The notes beneath the pieces are model-generated. The model saw only the letters and a program-made list of their open reading frames with translations, did not search any database and was not told the origin of the DNA. A stretch of DNA of 64,000 bases, taken from contig JAKEEG010000075.1 of the NCBI GenBank assembly GCA_022616555.1, positions 1-64,000 on the forward strand, read 5' to 3'. This DNA comes from Ignavibacteriota bacterium (GTDB lineage Bacteria > Bacteroidota > Ignavibacteria > UBA10030). A program made the translations under genes and the position numbers. Shown one piece after another: positions 44,803-55,990 of the stretch (position 1 is the stretch's first letter; the number at the start of each line of letters is the position of its first letter).

Positions 44803-45855
44803 TTACTCATTAGCCGGCAATGCCAGCTCGGCGCGAAACATGCCGTTGTGTTCCGACACATCAAGACGAGCGTCTTTCTGAAATGACGTCTGCAACCTAT
44901 TTCGTATGTTTGCTAGACCGAGTCCGCTGCTAGTAGTTCGGGAACGGTCAGGGTCGCATGGATTTTCGACAACGATTGAAAGCCGGCTTCCGTTGAGTTC
45001 GGTGTGCAGCCGTATTGTGCCCCCCTCGATGAGATGCTTGATGCCGTGGTTCACGGCATTTTCGACGATAGGTTGGAGGATGAGAGGTGGGACGAGGCAG
45101 GGGAGCGCAGATTCATCAATATGTTGCTCGACTTTGAGTCTCTCTCCAAATCGCACTTGCTCGATTTGCAAGAAGCCCAAAGCGAGCTCTATTTCCTGAC
45201 TAAGCGAAATCGACTCCTGCGCGCCGAGTTTCAGGCTTTTTCTGAAAAAATCCGCTAGCAGGACAGTCATGTTCCGCGCCGCTTCAGGGCTCTTCGTTGT
45301 CAGCGCACTGATAGAATTCAAGCTGTTGAACAGGAAATGCGGGTCGATTTGCGCGCGCAGAGCGCGAAGCTCCGCTTCCTGTGCGAGGAGACGGAGTTGA
45401 AATGAGCGCTCTTCAATTTTCCTCGTTTCCTCCAAAGCTACAATTAAATAAAGAATAGCAACAACAAGAAGATACAGTACGAGTCCTATACCGAAAAACA
45501 ACCGACTGTCAATGATAACATTATCCAAAGCGGGATGCGGGGATGCGTGTTGAAACAACCAAAGCCATCCCTGCCCGAGCAGCACCCACAAGGAGCTCTC
45601 AAGCGATCCACTGATAAGATAAATGAGGGAGAGTTTGAGAAAGTCGGTCTTTGCAAGTGGAAACGCCCGGCACAGGTACCAGCTTGAGAGGCAGATGAAG
45701 GCGTACACCAACGCCATCGGCAGCGTAAGGATGAACGCCGGAATCCAGTTGACATCACCCACCGCCACGAGGAGTGTTGCCAGCAGGATCCCGATGATGA
45801 GCCACGCGAGAAGATAAATCGCGAGCTTTCGTTTGTCAGAAAGGATAGGGTGCAC
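44803..45855 (-). CDS. LytS/YehU-type sensor histidine kinase
   Basis: 'LRAQIDPHFLFNSLNSISAL', 'VPPLILQPIVENAVNHGIKH', 'GLGLANIRNRL'. Confidence 0.95.
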   Translation of the reverse strand: MHPILSDKRKLAIYLLAWLIIGILLATLLVAVGDVNWIPAFILTLPMALVYAFICLSSWYLCRAFPLAKTDFLKLSLIYLISGSLESSLWVLLGQGWLWLFQHASPHPALDNVIIDSRLFFGIGLVLYLLVVAILYLIVALEETRKIEERSFQLRLLAQEAELRALRAQIDPHFLFNSLNSISALTTKSPEAARNMTVLLADFFRKSLKLGAQESISLSQEIELALGFLQIEQVRFGERLKVEQHIDESALPCLVPPLILQPIVENAVNHGIKHLIEGGTIRLHTELNGSRLSIVVENPCDPDRSRTTSSGLGLANIRNRLQTSFQKDARLDVSEHNGMFRAELALPANE

Positions 45856-45866
45856 TGTACAGTTTG

Positions 45867-46580
45867 TTAATTCTTAATCTCTGCGCCGCCCATGACGACA
45901 GTACCCTTGATGATGAGCCGTTGCGTAGACCCCCCTTTGGGAGGCTGCGTGGTGTCTTCGAATGCTCCCATGATGGGCACTCCTTCGATGACAACAGTCC
46001 ATTCTTTTGGCACCCTCAATTCAATGCCTCCCCACATGGCAAAAATTTCAATGACTGCATCTCCGTCTTTGATTACCGCTTGACGAAGGTCTATTTCCAT
46101 GCCACCCATAACGGCAGTAAGCTCTCCGCCGCGAAAATCCTGTGACGTATTGCTGCCCTCAATGCCCGCCATCACCGCGATGTGGCTGATTGTGGAATTC
46201 GTCTCTTTCGGTTCGCTCCATCCGGCAAACAATGTGCCGCCACCCGTCCGGCGCTTCATGGCGTTCCAGAGCATGCTGCCACCGAAGCCGATGAGAATGA
46301 GCGGCCAGAAATGCGACCAGCGAAAATCGATAACGTAGAGCCGGTCAAGCAGGAGAAGCGCTCCGCCAACGGTCAGGAGAAATCCGAACAGCTTCCCTCC
46401 GTGTTCACTATAGACCAGCTTGGATATACCGAGTGCAATCAACAGCACCGGCCAGTAACGCAGGTACTCGCGCGCCTCCAGAATTTCAAAGTTCCCTAGC
46501 ATGAAGAGCGTGCCGATGATGACGATAATGAGTCCCATCACCAGTTGCGGTGAGAAACCAAATTTCGGTTTAGTTTGCAT
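45867..46580 (-). CDS. LiaF-like (DUF5668/cell-wall-active antibiotics response) membrane protein
   Basis: TM region then 'GGELTAVMGGMEIDLRQAVIKDGDAVIEIFAMWGGIELRVPKEWTVVIEGVPIMGAFED'. Confidence 0.85.
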   Translation of the reverse strand: MQTKPKFGFSPQLVMGLIIVIIGTLFMLGNFEILEAREYLRYWPVLLIALGISKLVYSEHGGKLFGFLLTVGGALLLLDRLYVIDFRWSHFWPLILIGFGGSMLWNAMKRRTGGGTLFAGWSEPKETNSTISHIAVMAGIEGSNTSQDFRGGELTAVMGGMEIDLRQAVIKDGDAVIEIFAMWGGIELRVPKEWTVVIEGVPIMGAFEDTTQPPKGGSTQRLIIKGTVVMGGAEIKN

Positions 46581-46947
46581 TGTGATTCTCCTTTGCGAGA
46601 GTATTCTCAGAGCGTTGCGGCAAGGCTTTCCAAATTTCGCTTACACCCCACCCGATGAGCAACATCGGCCAGGTGTCCCAAAATCCTAACCCAAAAAAAT
46701 GCTGAATGGAGACAAAGAACCAAAGCCCGAGAAATAAGAGCCAGATGCCTTCAGTGGTTTCTTTCTGGCTTCCCGAACTAAGAATTTTGTTAACGCCGAT
46801 GACAATCATGATCAGCGGCCAGTAACCCCACACTGAGCCCGCTTCGATAATATTGACATTGTCCAGCAAAATCAATGTTCCGAACAAGAAGAGTAAAATT
46901 CCAAAGACAATGTCATTGCGTATCTTGCGCTTTGTTGCTCTGCTCAT
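46570..46947 (-). CDS. LiaI/LiaF-like TM-domain protein (DUF5668)
   Basis: 'IVFGILLFLFGTLILLDNVNIIEAGSVWGYWPLIMIVIGVNKIL'. Confidence 0.75.
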   Translation of the reverse strand: MSRATKRKIRNDIVFGILLFLFGTLILLDNVNIIEAGSVWGYWPLIMIVIGVNKILSSGSQKETTEGIWLLFLGLWFFVSIQHFFGLGFWDTWPMLLIGWGVSEIWKALPQRSENTLAKENHNAN

Positions 46948-47095
46948 AGCACCTCCGGAAGTGAAGTAGTGTAATGTGCTACTCCAAGATACAGCGCAGT
47001 TGTGGAAATGTTACATGCTTTTCGGCGGGTTGTGGTTGGGTACCGGCGAACGGAGAGCGAAAGGGATTGAATTATTGAGTCATTGAACCATTTGG

Positions 47096-47680
47096 TCATT
47101 GTGGGCCGGTCTGAGGTAAATCGTCTGGAGAATCAATATCAACAGAACCAGCCGGAAAGACTATGCGTATAGCATCGTCATGATGATTATGGATTACAGC
47201 TTTCGCGCCTTTGTCGTCTCGGAGTAAAAGCAACTCTGGAAAAAGTGACCGCGCAAACAGAGCGGGGACGCCGAGCGTATTCGAGTATGCGGACGCAACA
47301 ATCGGCTTACCGGTCGTGATGTATTTCTCGATAATGGAGTTGAGTAATTCAACAGTGATAAGCGGCTGGTCGCCCAGCAGAATAAGGGCGGCGTCAGTTG
47401 CCTTCGGCAGACTGCGAATTCCCTCGCCTATAGATAAACCGATGCCATCTTGCCATTGTGCGTTGACGACGAATTGAACCGGTAGTTCCGACAATTCTGC
47501 TTTCATCCGCTCTACTTCTGCACCAAGGACAACGGACACGAATGCAGCGTTCGATTGAAGCGCAACCTGCGTAATGTGGCGGAGGAGTGTCGTTCCTTTG
47601 AATGGGGCAAGCTGTTTCGGGGAGCCGAATCGTGAAGAACCGCCGGCGGCGAGGAGTATGATGGCAATGTGGTGGGGCAT
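47096..47680 (-). CDS. MobA/MocA-like nucleotidyltransferase (molybdenum cofactor cytidylyltransferase-like)
   Basis: 'IILLAAGGSSRFGSPKQLAPFKGTTLLRH', 'ALILLGDQPLITVELLN'. Confidence 0.85.
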   Translation of the reverse strand: MPHHIAIILLAAGGSSRFGSPKQLAPFKGTTLLRHITQVALQSNAAFVSVVLGAEVERMKAELSELPVQFVVNAQWQDGIGLSIGEGIRSLPKATDAALILLGDQPLITVELLNSIIEKYITTGKPIVASAYSNTLGVPALFARSLFPELLLLRDDKGAKAVIHNHHDDAIRIVFPAGSVDIDSPDDLPQTGPQ

Positions 47681-47725
47681 AAAACGAGCAGGCGAGGATG
47701 TATATCCTCGCCTGCAGTCTGTCAT

Positions 47726-49612
47726 TTATTTCTTCATTCTATCTAAAATCTTCTCCATCTCGTCCATCACGCGGTTCATTTTTTTCATTGTCAGCTCGAA
47801 CGGAGCGTCGGTTGTCATATCGACGCCGGCTTTCTTGAGCAGTTCGATGGGATAATCCGAGCCGCCCGCAGAGAGGAAGTCGAGGTACTTCTTCGTCGCC
47901 GTCTTATCGCCGGCAATCACCTGTTCCGAGAGCGCAGCTGATGCCGTAAATGATGTAGCGTATTGATAGACGTAGAAATTATAATAGAAGTGCGGAATAT
48001 ATGCCCACTCGGCATTGATCTCGTCATCAACAATGCACACGCCTTTATCGTGGCCATAATACTTCCGGACGATGTCTTTGTAGAGTTCGTTGAGCGCATC
48101 GCCTGTTAATGCTTCGCCGCGCTCTGCCATCTCGTGTGTGCGGAGCTCGAACTCGGCAAACTGTGTCTGACGGAAGACCGTGCCTTTAATGTTTTCGAGG
48201 AAGCTGCCGAGCAACGAGAGCCGCACATTGTCGTCTTTGATGGTCTTGAGCATGTAGTCGATCAACAATGCTTCGTTGAATGTCGACGCCACTTCCGCCA
48301 CAAAGATCGGGTAGTTGGCGGTCGCGAACGGCTGATTTTTGTTGGAGAGATAGCTCTGCATCGTGTGTCCCAGCTCGTGCGTTAACGTGCTCACGTCATC
48401 GTACTTGCCATTGTAATTGAGCAGCATATAGGGGTGAATGTCGTACACCGAACCGTTGGAGTATGCTCCTGAGCGCTTGCCCTCGGTCGGATATACATCC
48501 AGCCAGCGGTCGTTAAATGCTTTACGTATGACATCCACGTAGTCTTTACCGAGCGGGTCGAGGGAGGTAATGACGAGCTTTTGTCCATCGTCATAAGAGT
48601 ATTTTAAATCCACGTCGTTCAGGAGTGGAGCATACAGGTCGTAATAATGCAATTCGCTAACGCCTAAGATGCGCTTCCGGAGATTCAGATAGCGGTGGAA
48701 TGTCCCGATGTTCGCATTAACGTTTTTGACGAGGCTGTGGTACACTTCGACAGGGATATTGTTCGCGTCCAAGGCGTTCTCGAGCGCAGTTTTGTATTTC
48801 CGCGCGCGGGTGTAGAACATATTCTTTTTCACCTCAGCGTCCAATTGCGTGCCAAATGTCCGGCGGTAGTCATTAAGTTTGCCGAAGAATGCGGCGAAGA
48901 CTTTTTTGCGGTCATCGCGATTGGTCGATGCGCGGTGCAGGCTGAAATTCGCCTTCGAGAGTTTGACGGCTTTCCCGTCGCTGAGTGTGACTTCTGCGAA
49001 TGGGAAATCAGCATCGGAGAAGATGCTATAAATATTTTGGGCTCCGCCCGCCATCAGGCTGGCGTCCGCGATGATTTTTTCTTCGCCCTCTGTGCCTGTG
49101 TGCGCCTTGCGTCGCAGGATGTCGTCGAGGTAATGCTTGTAGATACCGAGTTTCGGCTCGCTTTTCAGGAAGCCGTCGATGGTCGAGCGCTCAATCTTGA
49201 GGATCTCCGGTTCGATGAACGCCGCAGCCGCGCTAAAGTTTGAGCCGATTTGGCTCATCTCCTGCTGCATGCCGAGGTATTTGGAGTCGCGCGTATCTTG
49301 GTCGGAATTCATACTCGCATAACTATAGAGCCGGTAGAATTCCTTTGTCATGTTTGTGGTGAGCTCAAGGCAGCCGAGCAGTTGTTGCGAAGAGGAACCG
49401 AGCTTTCCTTTGTATTGCTCGATGTTAGGGATTCCGGCAACGAGCTTTTCGCGTGCCGCTTTCCATTCATCGTCAGATTTAAAAATGTGTGTGAGGTCCC
49501 ATTTGTACTTATCAGAAATTTTACTCCTGTCCTGGTCCTGTGCAAACGCCGTTTGCCCTTCTACTATTGAAAAGGCGAGAATAGAGAGTGAAATAGTCGT
49601 CAACGGGTGCAT
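47726..49612 (-). CDS. pepF: Oligoendopeptidase F, secreted (M3 family)
   Basis: Signal peptide from MHPLTT...; 'VSTLTHELGHTMQSYLSNKNQPF'; M3 fold motifs. Confidence 0.92.
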   Translation of the reverse strand: MHPLTTISLSILAFSIVEGQTAFAQDQDRSKISDKYKWDLTHIFKSDDEWKAAREKLVAGIPNIEQYKGKLGSSSQQLLGCLELTTNMTKEFYRLYSYASMNSDQDTRDSKYLGMQQEMSQIGSNFSAAAAFIEPEILKIERSTIDGFLKSEPKLGIYKHYLDDILRRKAHTGTEGEEKIIADASLMAGGAQNIYSIFSDADFPFAEVTLSDGKAVKLSKANFSLHRASTNRDDRKKVFAAFFGKLNDYRRTFGTQLDAEVKKNMFYTRARKYKTALENALDANNIPVEVYHSLVKNVNANIGTFHRYLNLRKRILGVSELHYYDLYAPLLNDVDLKYSYDDGQKLVITSLDPLGKDYVDVIRKAFNDRWLDVYPTEGKRSGAYSNGSVYDIHPYMLLNYNGKYDDVSTLTHELGHTMQSYLSNKNQPFATANYPIFVAEVASTFNEALLIDYMLKTIKDDNVRLSLLGSFLENIKGTVFRQTQFAEFELRTHEMAERGEALTGDALNELYKDIVRKYYGHDKGVCIVDDEINAEWAYIPHFYYNFYVYQYATSFTASAALSEQVIAGDKTATKKYLDFLSAGGSDYPIELLKKAGVDMTTDAPFELTMKKMNRVMDEMEKILDRMKK

Positions 49613-49768
49613 GAATCCCCCTTCGTCTGAATGGTAAGTGAATTCGTTCAATGGCTGTCTTAAGTTTACGGAACTAGGCATAGAGTGTTTCAGTTAGTTA
49701 GATATTTAAGAAGAATGTACGGGTGGATTGCTCGAACGGCAAGGGAAAAAGCCGATTATCTGGCGCAT

Positions 49769-49806
49769 AAAAAATCCCCCGTATCGCACAACTGATACGG
49801 GGGGTA
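49769..49806 (-). terminator. Rho-independent terminator for the cytochrome gene
   Basis: Minus strand CCCCCGTATC-AGTTGTGC-GATACGGGGG followed by ATTTTTTATG. Confidence 0.8.
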
Positions 49807-49821
49807 TACTCAGGACAAATA

Positions 49822-51069
49822 CTATTGCTGCCACGAACGGATGAATGCGATCACGTCGTTCATCTCTTCATCTGAGAGAGTCTTTCCAAACCCGGGCATT
49901 CGTAAGCTGACTTGCCCGGCGCTGATGAATTCCTTCAGCGTCTTATCATCAATAGTGGGCGCCAGCTCCGACATTTTGGCATTTGTTGCTGGGGCTCCTG
50001 TTCCGTTTTCGCCATGACACGCCCGGCATCGCATTGAGAAAATGGCTTTACCTCTCTCGATGCCACTGTTTTGTGTGATCTGTTCAGTTTGATGCACAGG
50101 CGGAGCGGTACGTTTGATTGGCGGTACGGATTTCAAGTAAAGATAAATTGCGCGCAGGTCGTCTTCATCCCAAAGACCGTACTCGGCATAGGGCATGTGG
50201 GTGACGAGCACGCGTCCGTCCGGCCGTGTGCCCGTTCGCACGGCAAGCAGAAATTGTTCTTCTGTCCAATTGCCAATCCCCGTTTCCGCATCAGGAGTAA
50301 TGTTTGTCGCATATGCCCAGATCGGGTCGCCTTCTATCTGTCCGAAACTGATTGAACTTCCGGCGAAGAGACTGTCAAAGTAAAATGACCCGTCGTTCAG
50401 ATTACGCGGGGTATGGCAATCCGAGCACAGTGCGGCGTGCTTTGCGAGATACTGGCCGTATTCGGGAGTGACGCTGCGCGCGGGGGTCGGGATAGGCTCA
50501 GTGATCGGCGGCTCGGGACCGACAACGCCGAGCGCAAAAAGCATTTTTGTCGGGAAGCGGATATCATGCGGCGTTACTTTATTGTTTACCGGTGGAATAC
50601 TGCGGAGGTATGATACAATGGCGAACACGTCGTCATCGGAAAGCCCTTTCAGCGTTGCCATCGGCATAAGGGGGAACAAGGGTTTTCCATCGTGGCGAAT
50701 GCCCTCGCGAATTGCGCGAACAATTTCACCATCTGTCCAGCTGCCAATGCCGGTTTCATTGTCCGGTGTGATGTTTGGTGTGTAGAACATCCCGAAGCCT
50801 GGCCCGACGTTTGTCAAATCAAACGGCCTTCCTCCGCTCGGCGGAGCGTCGGGATGCGGGGTAGCAGAATGGCACCCCCAGCACGTATTGCCGTACTTAA
50901 AGAGGAATTCACCACGCGAGATGGTTGCCGAATCCATCGATGCCATTCGCGTGGAGGCGGCACGCTCGTGTGGGTTGTCCCACGTTGCGTTAATAAATAC
51001 CACGAGTCCGCCAATGAGCACAATGACGATACCCACAAGCCAGCCGAGTACCTTGAGGACGCGTTTCAT
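49822..51069 (-). CDS. Membrane-anchored tri-haem c-type cytochrome
   Basis: Three CxxCH motifs: CWGCH, CSDCH, CRACH; N-terminal TM. Confidence 0.9.
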   Translation of the reverse strand: MKRVLKVLGWLVGIVIVLIGGLVVFINATWDNPHERAASTRMASMDSATISRGEFLFKYGNTCWGCHSATPHPDAPPSGGRPFDLTNVGPGFGMFYTPNITPDNETGIGSWTDGEIVRAIREGIRHDGKPLFPLMPMATLKGLSDDDVFAIVSYLRSIPPVNNKVTPHDIRFPTKMLFALGVVGPEPPITEPIPTPARSVTPEYGQYLAKHAALCSDCHTPRNLNDGSFYFDSLFAGSSISFGQIEGDPIWAYATNITPDAETGIGNWTEEQFLLAVRTGTRPDGRVLVTHMPYAEYGLWDEDDLRAIYLYLKSVPPIKRTAPPVHQTEQITQNSGIERGKAIFSMRCRACHGENGTGAPATNAKMSELAPTIDDKTLKEFISAGQVSLRMPGFGKTLSDEEMNDVIAFIRSWQQ

Positions 51070-51183
51070 ATAGTTCGACTCCTTCTTATCTAAACTTATT
51101 GATGACAACTGTGTGGGGGAGATTCTTCGGGGGACAAATATACACGCTGAAGTTTGAAACGGCAAGTGAAAAAAGTGTGGAAA

Positions 51184-52314
51184 CTATTTTGTAGGACTAT
51201 GGATCGGGGAAGAAGAGTCCTTGAGAAATCCGCCGCCTCGTTTTGTCAATACTGCCTGAATTTCTGCGAGTATGGCGAGAGCGATTTCCTCAGGAGAGTC
51301 AGCGCCAATATCGATGCCGATTGGGGCGTGGAGGCGCGCGAGTTCGCTTTCGGCCGGAGTGTAGCCGCTGTGGTGGAGGTTCTTGAGTAAACGTTCTGTT
51401 CTCATCGAGGGACCGAGCAAACCGACATATCGAGCAGAAGAGGGAAGCAAAACCTTGAGCAGCTCAAGATCGTGGCCAAAATTGTGCGTCATGATAACGG
51501 CTACCGAGTGCCTGTCGATGGTAATTTTCGCGGCAACCTCTTCCGGACGGGCAAGAATAACCGAATCCGCAGACGGAAAGCGTTCCTTTGACGCGAACGC
51601 TGGGCGGTGATCCACAAGAGTAACTTCCCATCCGAGCTCCTTTGCAAAACGAGAAACCGGAATCGCGTCATACCCGCCGCCAAAAATGAAGAGAGGGACA
51701 GGTGGTTGAACGGCTTCGATTAACGCTTCAACGACGCCTTCCGTGAACCGGTATTCTTTCGCACGCGATTTGCCATCGCGTAAAGCAGACTGACAATCTT
51801 CTAGAAGTGCAGCCGAGAGAACAGGGTTTTGGATATTTTCCTGCACACTACCGTTTTCGTTGAGGAGAACGCGAGTCCCGACGTACGCTTTTAACTCACC
51901 CTCGACGCGAAATACGGTTGCTATAGCTCCGGGCGTTCGTGTGTTCAGGCAGGTAGTAAGAAAATCCAAATGAGAATCTTTTTCTTTAAGTGGTTCCAAG
52001 AGCAGATGGATGACGCCGTTGCAGCCTTGGTTAAGTCCCCACGCGGCGTCTTCATCGGTGGTCATATCGTATACTGCTATGATCGGCTCACCCGAGGCGA
52101 AGACTTGCTTACATTTTTCTGCGATGTCGGTTTCAAGACATCCGCCGCTTACCGTGCCGATGGTTGTTCCGGTATCGGTGACGAGCATTCTCGCTCCGGC
52201 TCGGCGGTAGGTTGAGCCCTGCGTCTTCATGATGGTTGCCAGTGCTGCCTGCTTACCGGTGAGCTTTAGTGTTTCGCAAGTGGAAAGGATGTCTTGAAGT
52301 TCCTTCATTGCCAA
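51184..52314 (-). CDS. XdhC/CoxF family protein (molybdenum hydroxylase maturation)
   Basis: 'ALATIMKTQGSTYRRAGARMLVTDTGTTIGTVSGGCLETDI', 'LFIFGGGYDAIPVSRFAKELGWEVTLVDHRP'. Confidence 0.92.
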   Translation of the reverse strand: MAMKELQDILSTCETLKLTGKQAALATIMKTQGSTYRRAGARMLVTDTGTTIGTVSGGCLETDIAEKCKQVFASGEPIIAVYDMTTDEDAAWGLNQGCNGVIHLLLEPLKEKDSHLDFLTTCLNTRTPGAIATVFRVEGELKAYVGTRVLLNENGSVQENIQNPVLSAALLEDCQSALRDGKSRAKEYRFTEGVVEALIEAVQPPVPLFIFGGGYDAIPVSRFAKELGWEVTLVDHRPAFASKERFPSADSVILARPEEVAAKITIDRHSVAVIMTHNFGHDLELLKVLLPSSARYVGLLGPSMRTERLLKNLHHSGYTPAESELARLHAPIGIDIGADSPEEIALAILAEIQAVLTKRGGGFLKDSSSPIHSPTK

Positions 52315-52476
52315 ATATTAGTCCTATGTCGAAAACCTAAACTAACTTTAAGAGACAAACCCCCTGCGACAGAAAACATCGCGCCAGCCTGCCGGCAGGT
52401 AGGTTCCCCTGATAGGGGGACGGGGAGTAAGTTTTCGCAGTGTAAAGTGGCGTTGATTTCATTTTAGAGCTATGTT

Positions 52477-52920
52477 CTATTTAAACTGTACTCGAGCCGG
52501 GCTTGTCGAACGTAGCACAGATTCCTGTTTGAAACGTTGTTTGTACGACGAGATGATTTCATCGATTGCCTTATTCGTTTCAATGCCATGTGCAGGTAAG
52601 TAGAGTATCAGTATCCAGCTCTTTTCGCGGACAATCGTTCCGTCTTGCATGAGATATTGTCCATGTGCGCTGAGGATAGAAAAGCCGTTGGGAAAGCGCG
52701 GAGTGACAATCTCACCCAGAAATTGTTGCCAGTCGTTGTCGCTCACGGTTCCGCCGTCTGGTATATCGGTCCCGAAAATGATTTCTTCCCGGATCCACAG
52801 GTCGCTTGACGCTGCTGCATCCCCGGTTTCAAACCGCGAAAGGCTGCAGGCGGAAAAGTTCACAGCCGGCGCAATGACGAACACACAGATACTTAGAAAG
52901 AAGCTGGCTTGTTTTCTCAT
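52477..52920 (-). CDS. Hypothetical secreted protein
   Basis: Signal peptide-like N-terminus; 'LFLIREEIIFGTDIPDGG' type region resembles DUF3574 (FGTxIPDGGxVSDxxW...F). Confidence 0.6.
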   Translation of the reverse strand: MRKQASFFLSICVFVIAPAVNFSACSLSRFETGDAAASSDLWIREEIIFGTDIPDGGTVSDNDWQQFLGEIVTPRFPNGFSILSAHGQYLMQDGTIVREKSWILILYLPAHGIETNKAIDEIISSYKQRFKQESVLRSTSPARVQFK

Positions 52921-53007
52921 TCCTAAAAGATTGGCAAGAAGAAGAAGAAAAGCAAGGCTTCAGAGAAGGTGCAACAGTGGGGAGAACTCTACTGAACGAG
53001 CATGTCG

Positions 53008-55353
53008 CTAGACCGAGGCGTTATCGTCAATCGCCATTCTGATTGTACGTAAAATTTTCTTTGGAACGTAGGGTTTCTGAACGAAGTCCTTCGCGCCGGC
53101 TTTTACCATTTCAGCTTTTAAGTGAAGGTCGAAATACCCGCTGGCGAGAACGGCACGGATGCTCGGTTTTAAGAGTTTCATCTGCTGGAACGCTTCCCAT
53201 CCGCCGAGCTTGGGCAAGCCCATGTCGGAGAGGACGAGAGCGATCTGTTCTTTGTGCTTTGCGAACGTTTTCACGCCGTCTTCGCCATCAACAGCCGTTA
53301 GAACGGTGTAGCCCTCCGCTTCGAGGAATGTTTTGAGGAGGTCTCGAAGCATTTCTTCGTCTTCGACGATGAGGATTGTCTCCGTTCCCCCGATATTGTG
53401 AGACCCTTCTTCAGTGACAACGACCGGGATTTCCTTCTGTTGCACACGTGCGGGAAGGTGAATATGGAAGGTTGTCCCGACGCCCTGCTCGCTTTCCACG
53501 TCGATAAAACCTCTGTGCGAGTTCACGATACCGTAAACGACCGAGAGGCCAAGCCCCGTCCCTTTATTGCGCTCTTTCGTTGTGAAGAACGGCTCGAAGA
53601 TTCGCTCACGCGTTGCCCGGCTCATGCCGGAGCCGGTGTCGCTGATCGAGAGATGGATATAGTGCTCTTCTTTTGCTTCCGTAACTGTGGTGCGCAGCTC
53701 CTCGCCGGTCAGCAAGTGGGCTTTGATGGTAATAGTGCCGCCGTTCGGCATTGCGTCGCGCGCATTCAGGAGCAGATTAAGAAACAACTGATGCATTTGA
53801 TTCGGGTCGGCATTGATGCTGGGCAAGCCGACGGCAAGCTCAGTCAGGATGCGGACGGTTCGTGGGAATGTCTCCCGGCACATCGTCACCAACTCTTCGA
53901 CGACCGGCTCGATTTGGACGGTCTCGACCTGAATATCCGCCTGCCGGGCGAACGTCAGCAACTGGCGGACAAGCCCTGCGCCGCGTTCGCTCGCGCTGAT
54001 AATCGAGCTAAGTATGTGCGAAAGCTCGGGGGATTTTTTCTCCGTGCTGTTGGCATGATGCGCAAAACCGAGAATGATACCGAGAATGTTGTTGAAGTCG
54101 TGGGCTATTCCACCGGCGAGCACGCCAATGCTTTCCATTTTCTGTGCCTGGAGAAGCTGCTGTTCTAGCAGTTTTCGTTTTGTATCGTCGAACAGGTAGC
54201 CACGGAATGCTGTCAGCTCACCCCGTTCATTAAACGACCCCACGATGTTATGTACAACGTGCACAAGCTCGCGGTCGCGCGTAACCATCACGTCTTCGCG
54301 ATACTCAAGCTTTTTCTCTTTCCGCAGCTCGTCCAGCAAGGAAATGAACGACGATGGCTCCAGGAAGAATGTCTCCAGCTTATTGTCCAGTGCGTCGTGA
54401 GCAGAGGCGAAGCCGAACATTCGCGCAAATGCCGCATTGCAATCCAACAAGATACCCTCCGGTGTTGCGATGAAATCTCCCGTGAGGTCGTCTTCGAAGA
54501 ATTTGCGGTACCGTTCTTCACTTTTTCGCAGAGCGCCTTCGGAGCGTATGCGTTCATTAATTTCGAGTTGAAGCGCGCGCGTGCGGTCTTGCACGCGGTG
54601 TTCCAAGCTGCGGTTGACATCTTCAAGCTCATTGTAAGCAGCCTGTAAGCGGTCGACCATCATGTTGAACGATTTCGCGAGATTGCCGACCTCATCATGC
54701 GCAAGTACCGGCGCGCGATGGTCGAGGTTGCCACCTGCAATTGATTCAACCGTACGCACCATTTCGGCTAGAGGCTTTGCTACCGCGCGGTTAATCATCA
54801 CGACAGCAATAAGACCGACGAGAAGAATTAAGATGCTGGTCGCTGCGAACGCTTGCTGAGTCGCGAAGATTTCATCCTGTACATCTTTTAAGGAAAGCCC
54901 GAGCGTGAGCTGTCCGATTTCTACGTCACGATCCCTAATAGGCGTTGAAAAGCAAAAAATTGCACCGTCGTTAATAATGTGACTTCCGGGTAAAGTGGAA
55001 TTCGGATGCAGGGTATCCATGGCTTGGACATTGTGCCCATCGAGCATTTTTCCTGATGCGTTATAGACGGCGAGAAACACCACGTCTTTCTCCTGTTGCA
55101 CACTGAGGAGCGACTCGTGAATGCCCACACTGTCTTCGAACACGAGGGCGGGGCTGAGAGTGTACGCAGCGATGTTGGCGATGGTGCGGACTTTACTCTC
55201 GAACGCTTCGAGCTTTTGCTCTTCCCACCGGGGCGCCAGATAGAAATACACAAATGCAGCAATAAGCGCAATCAGCAGCGAGAAAGGTACAGCAATCTTC
55301 GTGCCGATCCGGGACGAACGGAGGCGGAACCCTATTTTTTGTGATGTGGTCAT
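53008..55353 (-). CDS. Hybrid sensor histidine kinase (HAMP, PAS, HisKA, HATPase) with C-terminal receiver
   Basis: '[21 protein letters not shown]', '[16 protein letters not shown]', '[26 protein letters not shown]'. Confidence 0.95.
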   Translation of the reverse strand: MTTSQKIGFRLRSSRIGTKIAVPFSLLIALIAAFVYFYLAPRWEEQKLEAFESKVRTIANIAAYTLSPALVFEDSVGIHESLLSVQQEKDVVFLAVYNASGKMLDGHNVQAMDTLHPNSTLPGSHIINDGAIFCFSTPIRDRDVEIGQLTLGLSLKDVQDEIFATQQAFAATSILILLVGLIAVVMINRAVAKPLAEMVRTVESIAGGNLDHRAPVLAHDEVGNLAKSFNMMVDRLQAAYNELEDVNRSLEHRVQDRTRALQLEINERIRSEGALRKSEERYRKFFEDDLTGDFIATPEGILLDCNAAFARMFGFASAHDALDNKLETFFLEPSSFISLLDELRKEKKLEYREDVMVTRDRELVHVVHNIVGSFNERGELTAFRGYLFDDTKRKLLEQQLLQAQKMESIGVLAGGIAHDFNNILGIILGFAHHANSTEKKSPELSHILSSIISASERGAGLVRQLLTFARQADIQVETVQIEPVVEELVTMCRETFPRTVRILTELAVGLPSINADPNQMHQLFLNLLLNARDAMPNGGTITIKAHLLTGEELRTTVTEAKEEHYIHLSISDTGSGMSRATRERIFEPFFTTKERNKGTGLGLSVVYGIVNSHRGFIDVESEQGVGTTFHIHLPARVQQKEIPVVVTEEGSHNIGGTETILIVEDEEMLRDLLKTFLEAEGYTVLTAVDGEDGVKTFAKHKEQIALVLSDMGLPKLGGWEAFQQMKLLKPSIRAVLASGYFDLHLKAEMVKAGAKDFVQKPYVPKKILRTIRMAIDDNASV

Positions 55354-55367
55354 CAGTTTTTAAAGAC

Positions 55368-55967
55368 TTACGGCTGAATAACCTTTGCTAATTTCAACAG
55401 TTGAGAAGAGAAATCCGCTCCCTCTAATTTTGCTGCTGTGAGGTTGATCAAGATCTCGGGGCGTTCTCCTCTCATACTGACTCCAACCGCTACGCCTGCA
55501 TCGACGTACTCAGGAACGCCGGTAAGACTCCGTATCCGCTTCGCACGGGTCTGGGCAACAATTGAAGAAATATCGATAGCACGGAGCGGAGTGATATAAA
55601 GGACATCAACGCCTTCGAGCATTGCTTTCGTTTCTTCATTTGGACCGCCCGAAATGTCGATGGCGACGACTCGCGTGCTTTTCCCCTTGATGCTGAATGC
55701 GTTTGGCTCGAGAAACAAGTTGATCACGTTCTCTTGAGCATTAAAAGAGGGCCGGAATGTTCGCTGGTAGAGAATCCCTACGACGATTTCTTCGCCTGCT
55801 CGGTTTTCAAATGAACGGTCAAAAGAGAGTATCCTCCCAAAGAGGGAAACTTGAATGTTCACCGGAACTGGCATCTCCTGCGCGTGCACCGAGAAAAGCA
55901 TGCAACTGAGCAAGACAGAGGAGCGCGCTAATCCCTTTAGTATGGAGCGTAACATTCTCATTGGCAA
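55368..55967 (-). CDS. YfiR family protein (DUF4154)
   Basis: 'FDRSFENRAGEEIVVGILYQ', 'GVPEYVDAGVAVGVSMRGERPEILINLTAAKLEGADFSSQLLKLAKVI'. Confidence 0.8.
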   Translation of the reverse strand: MPMRMLRSILKGLARSSVLLSCMLFSVHAQEMPVPVNIQVSLFGRILSFDRSFENRAGEEIVVGILYQRTFRPSFNAQENVINLFLEPNAFSIKGKSTRVVAIDISGGPNEETKAMLEGVDVLYITPLRAIDISSIVAQTRAKRIRSLTGVPEYVDAGVAVGVSMRGERPEILINLTAAKLEGADFSSQLLKLAKVIQP

Positions 55968-55990
55968 CTGGATAGAATGAACCAGCAGCG

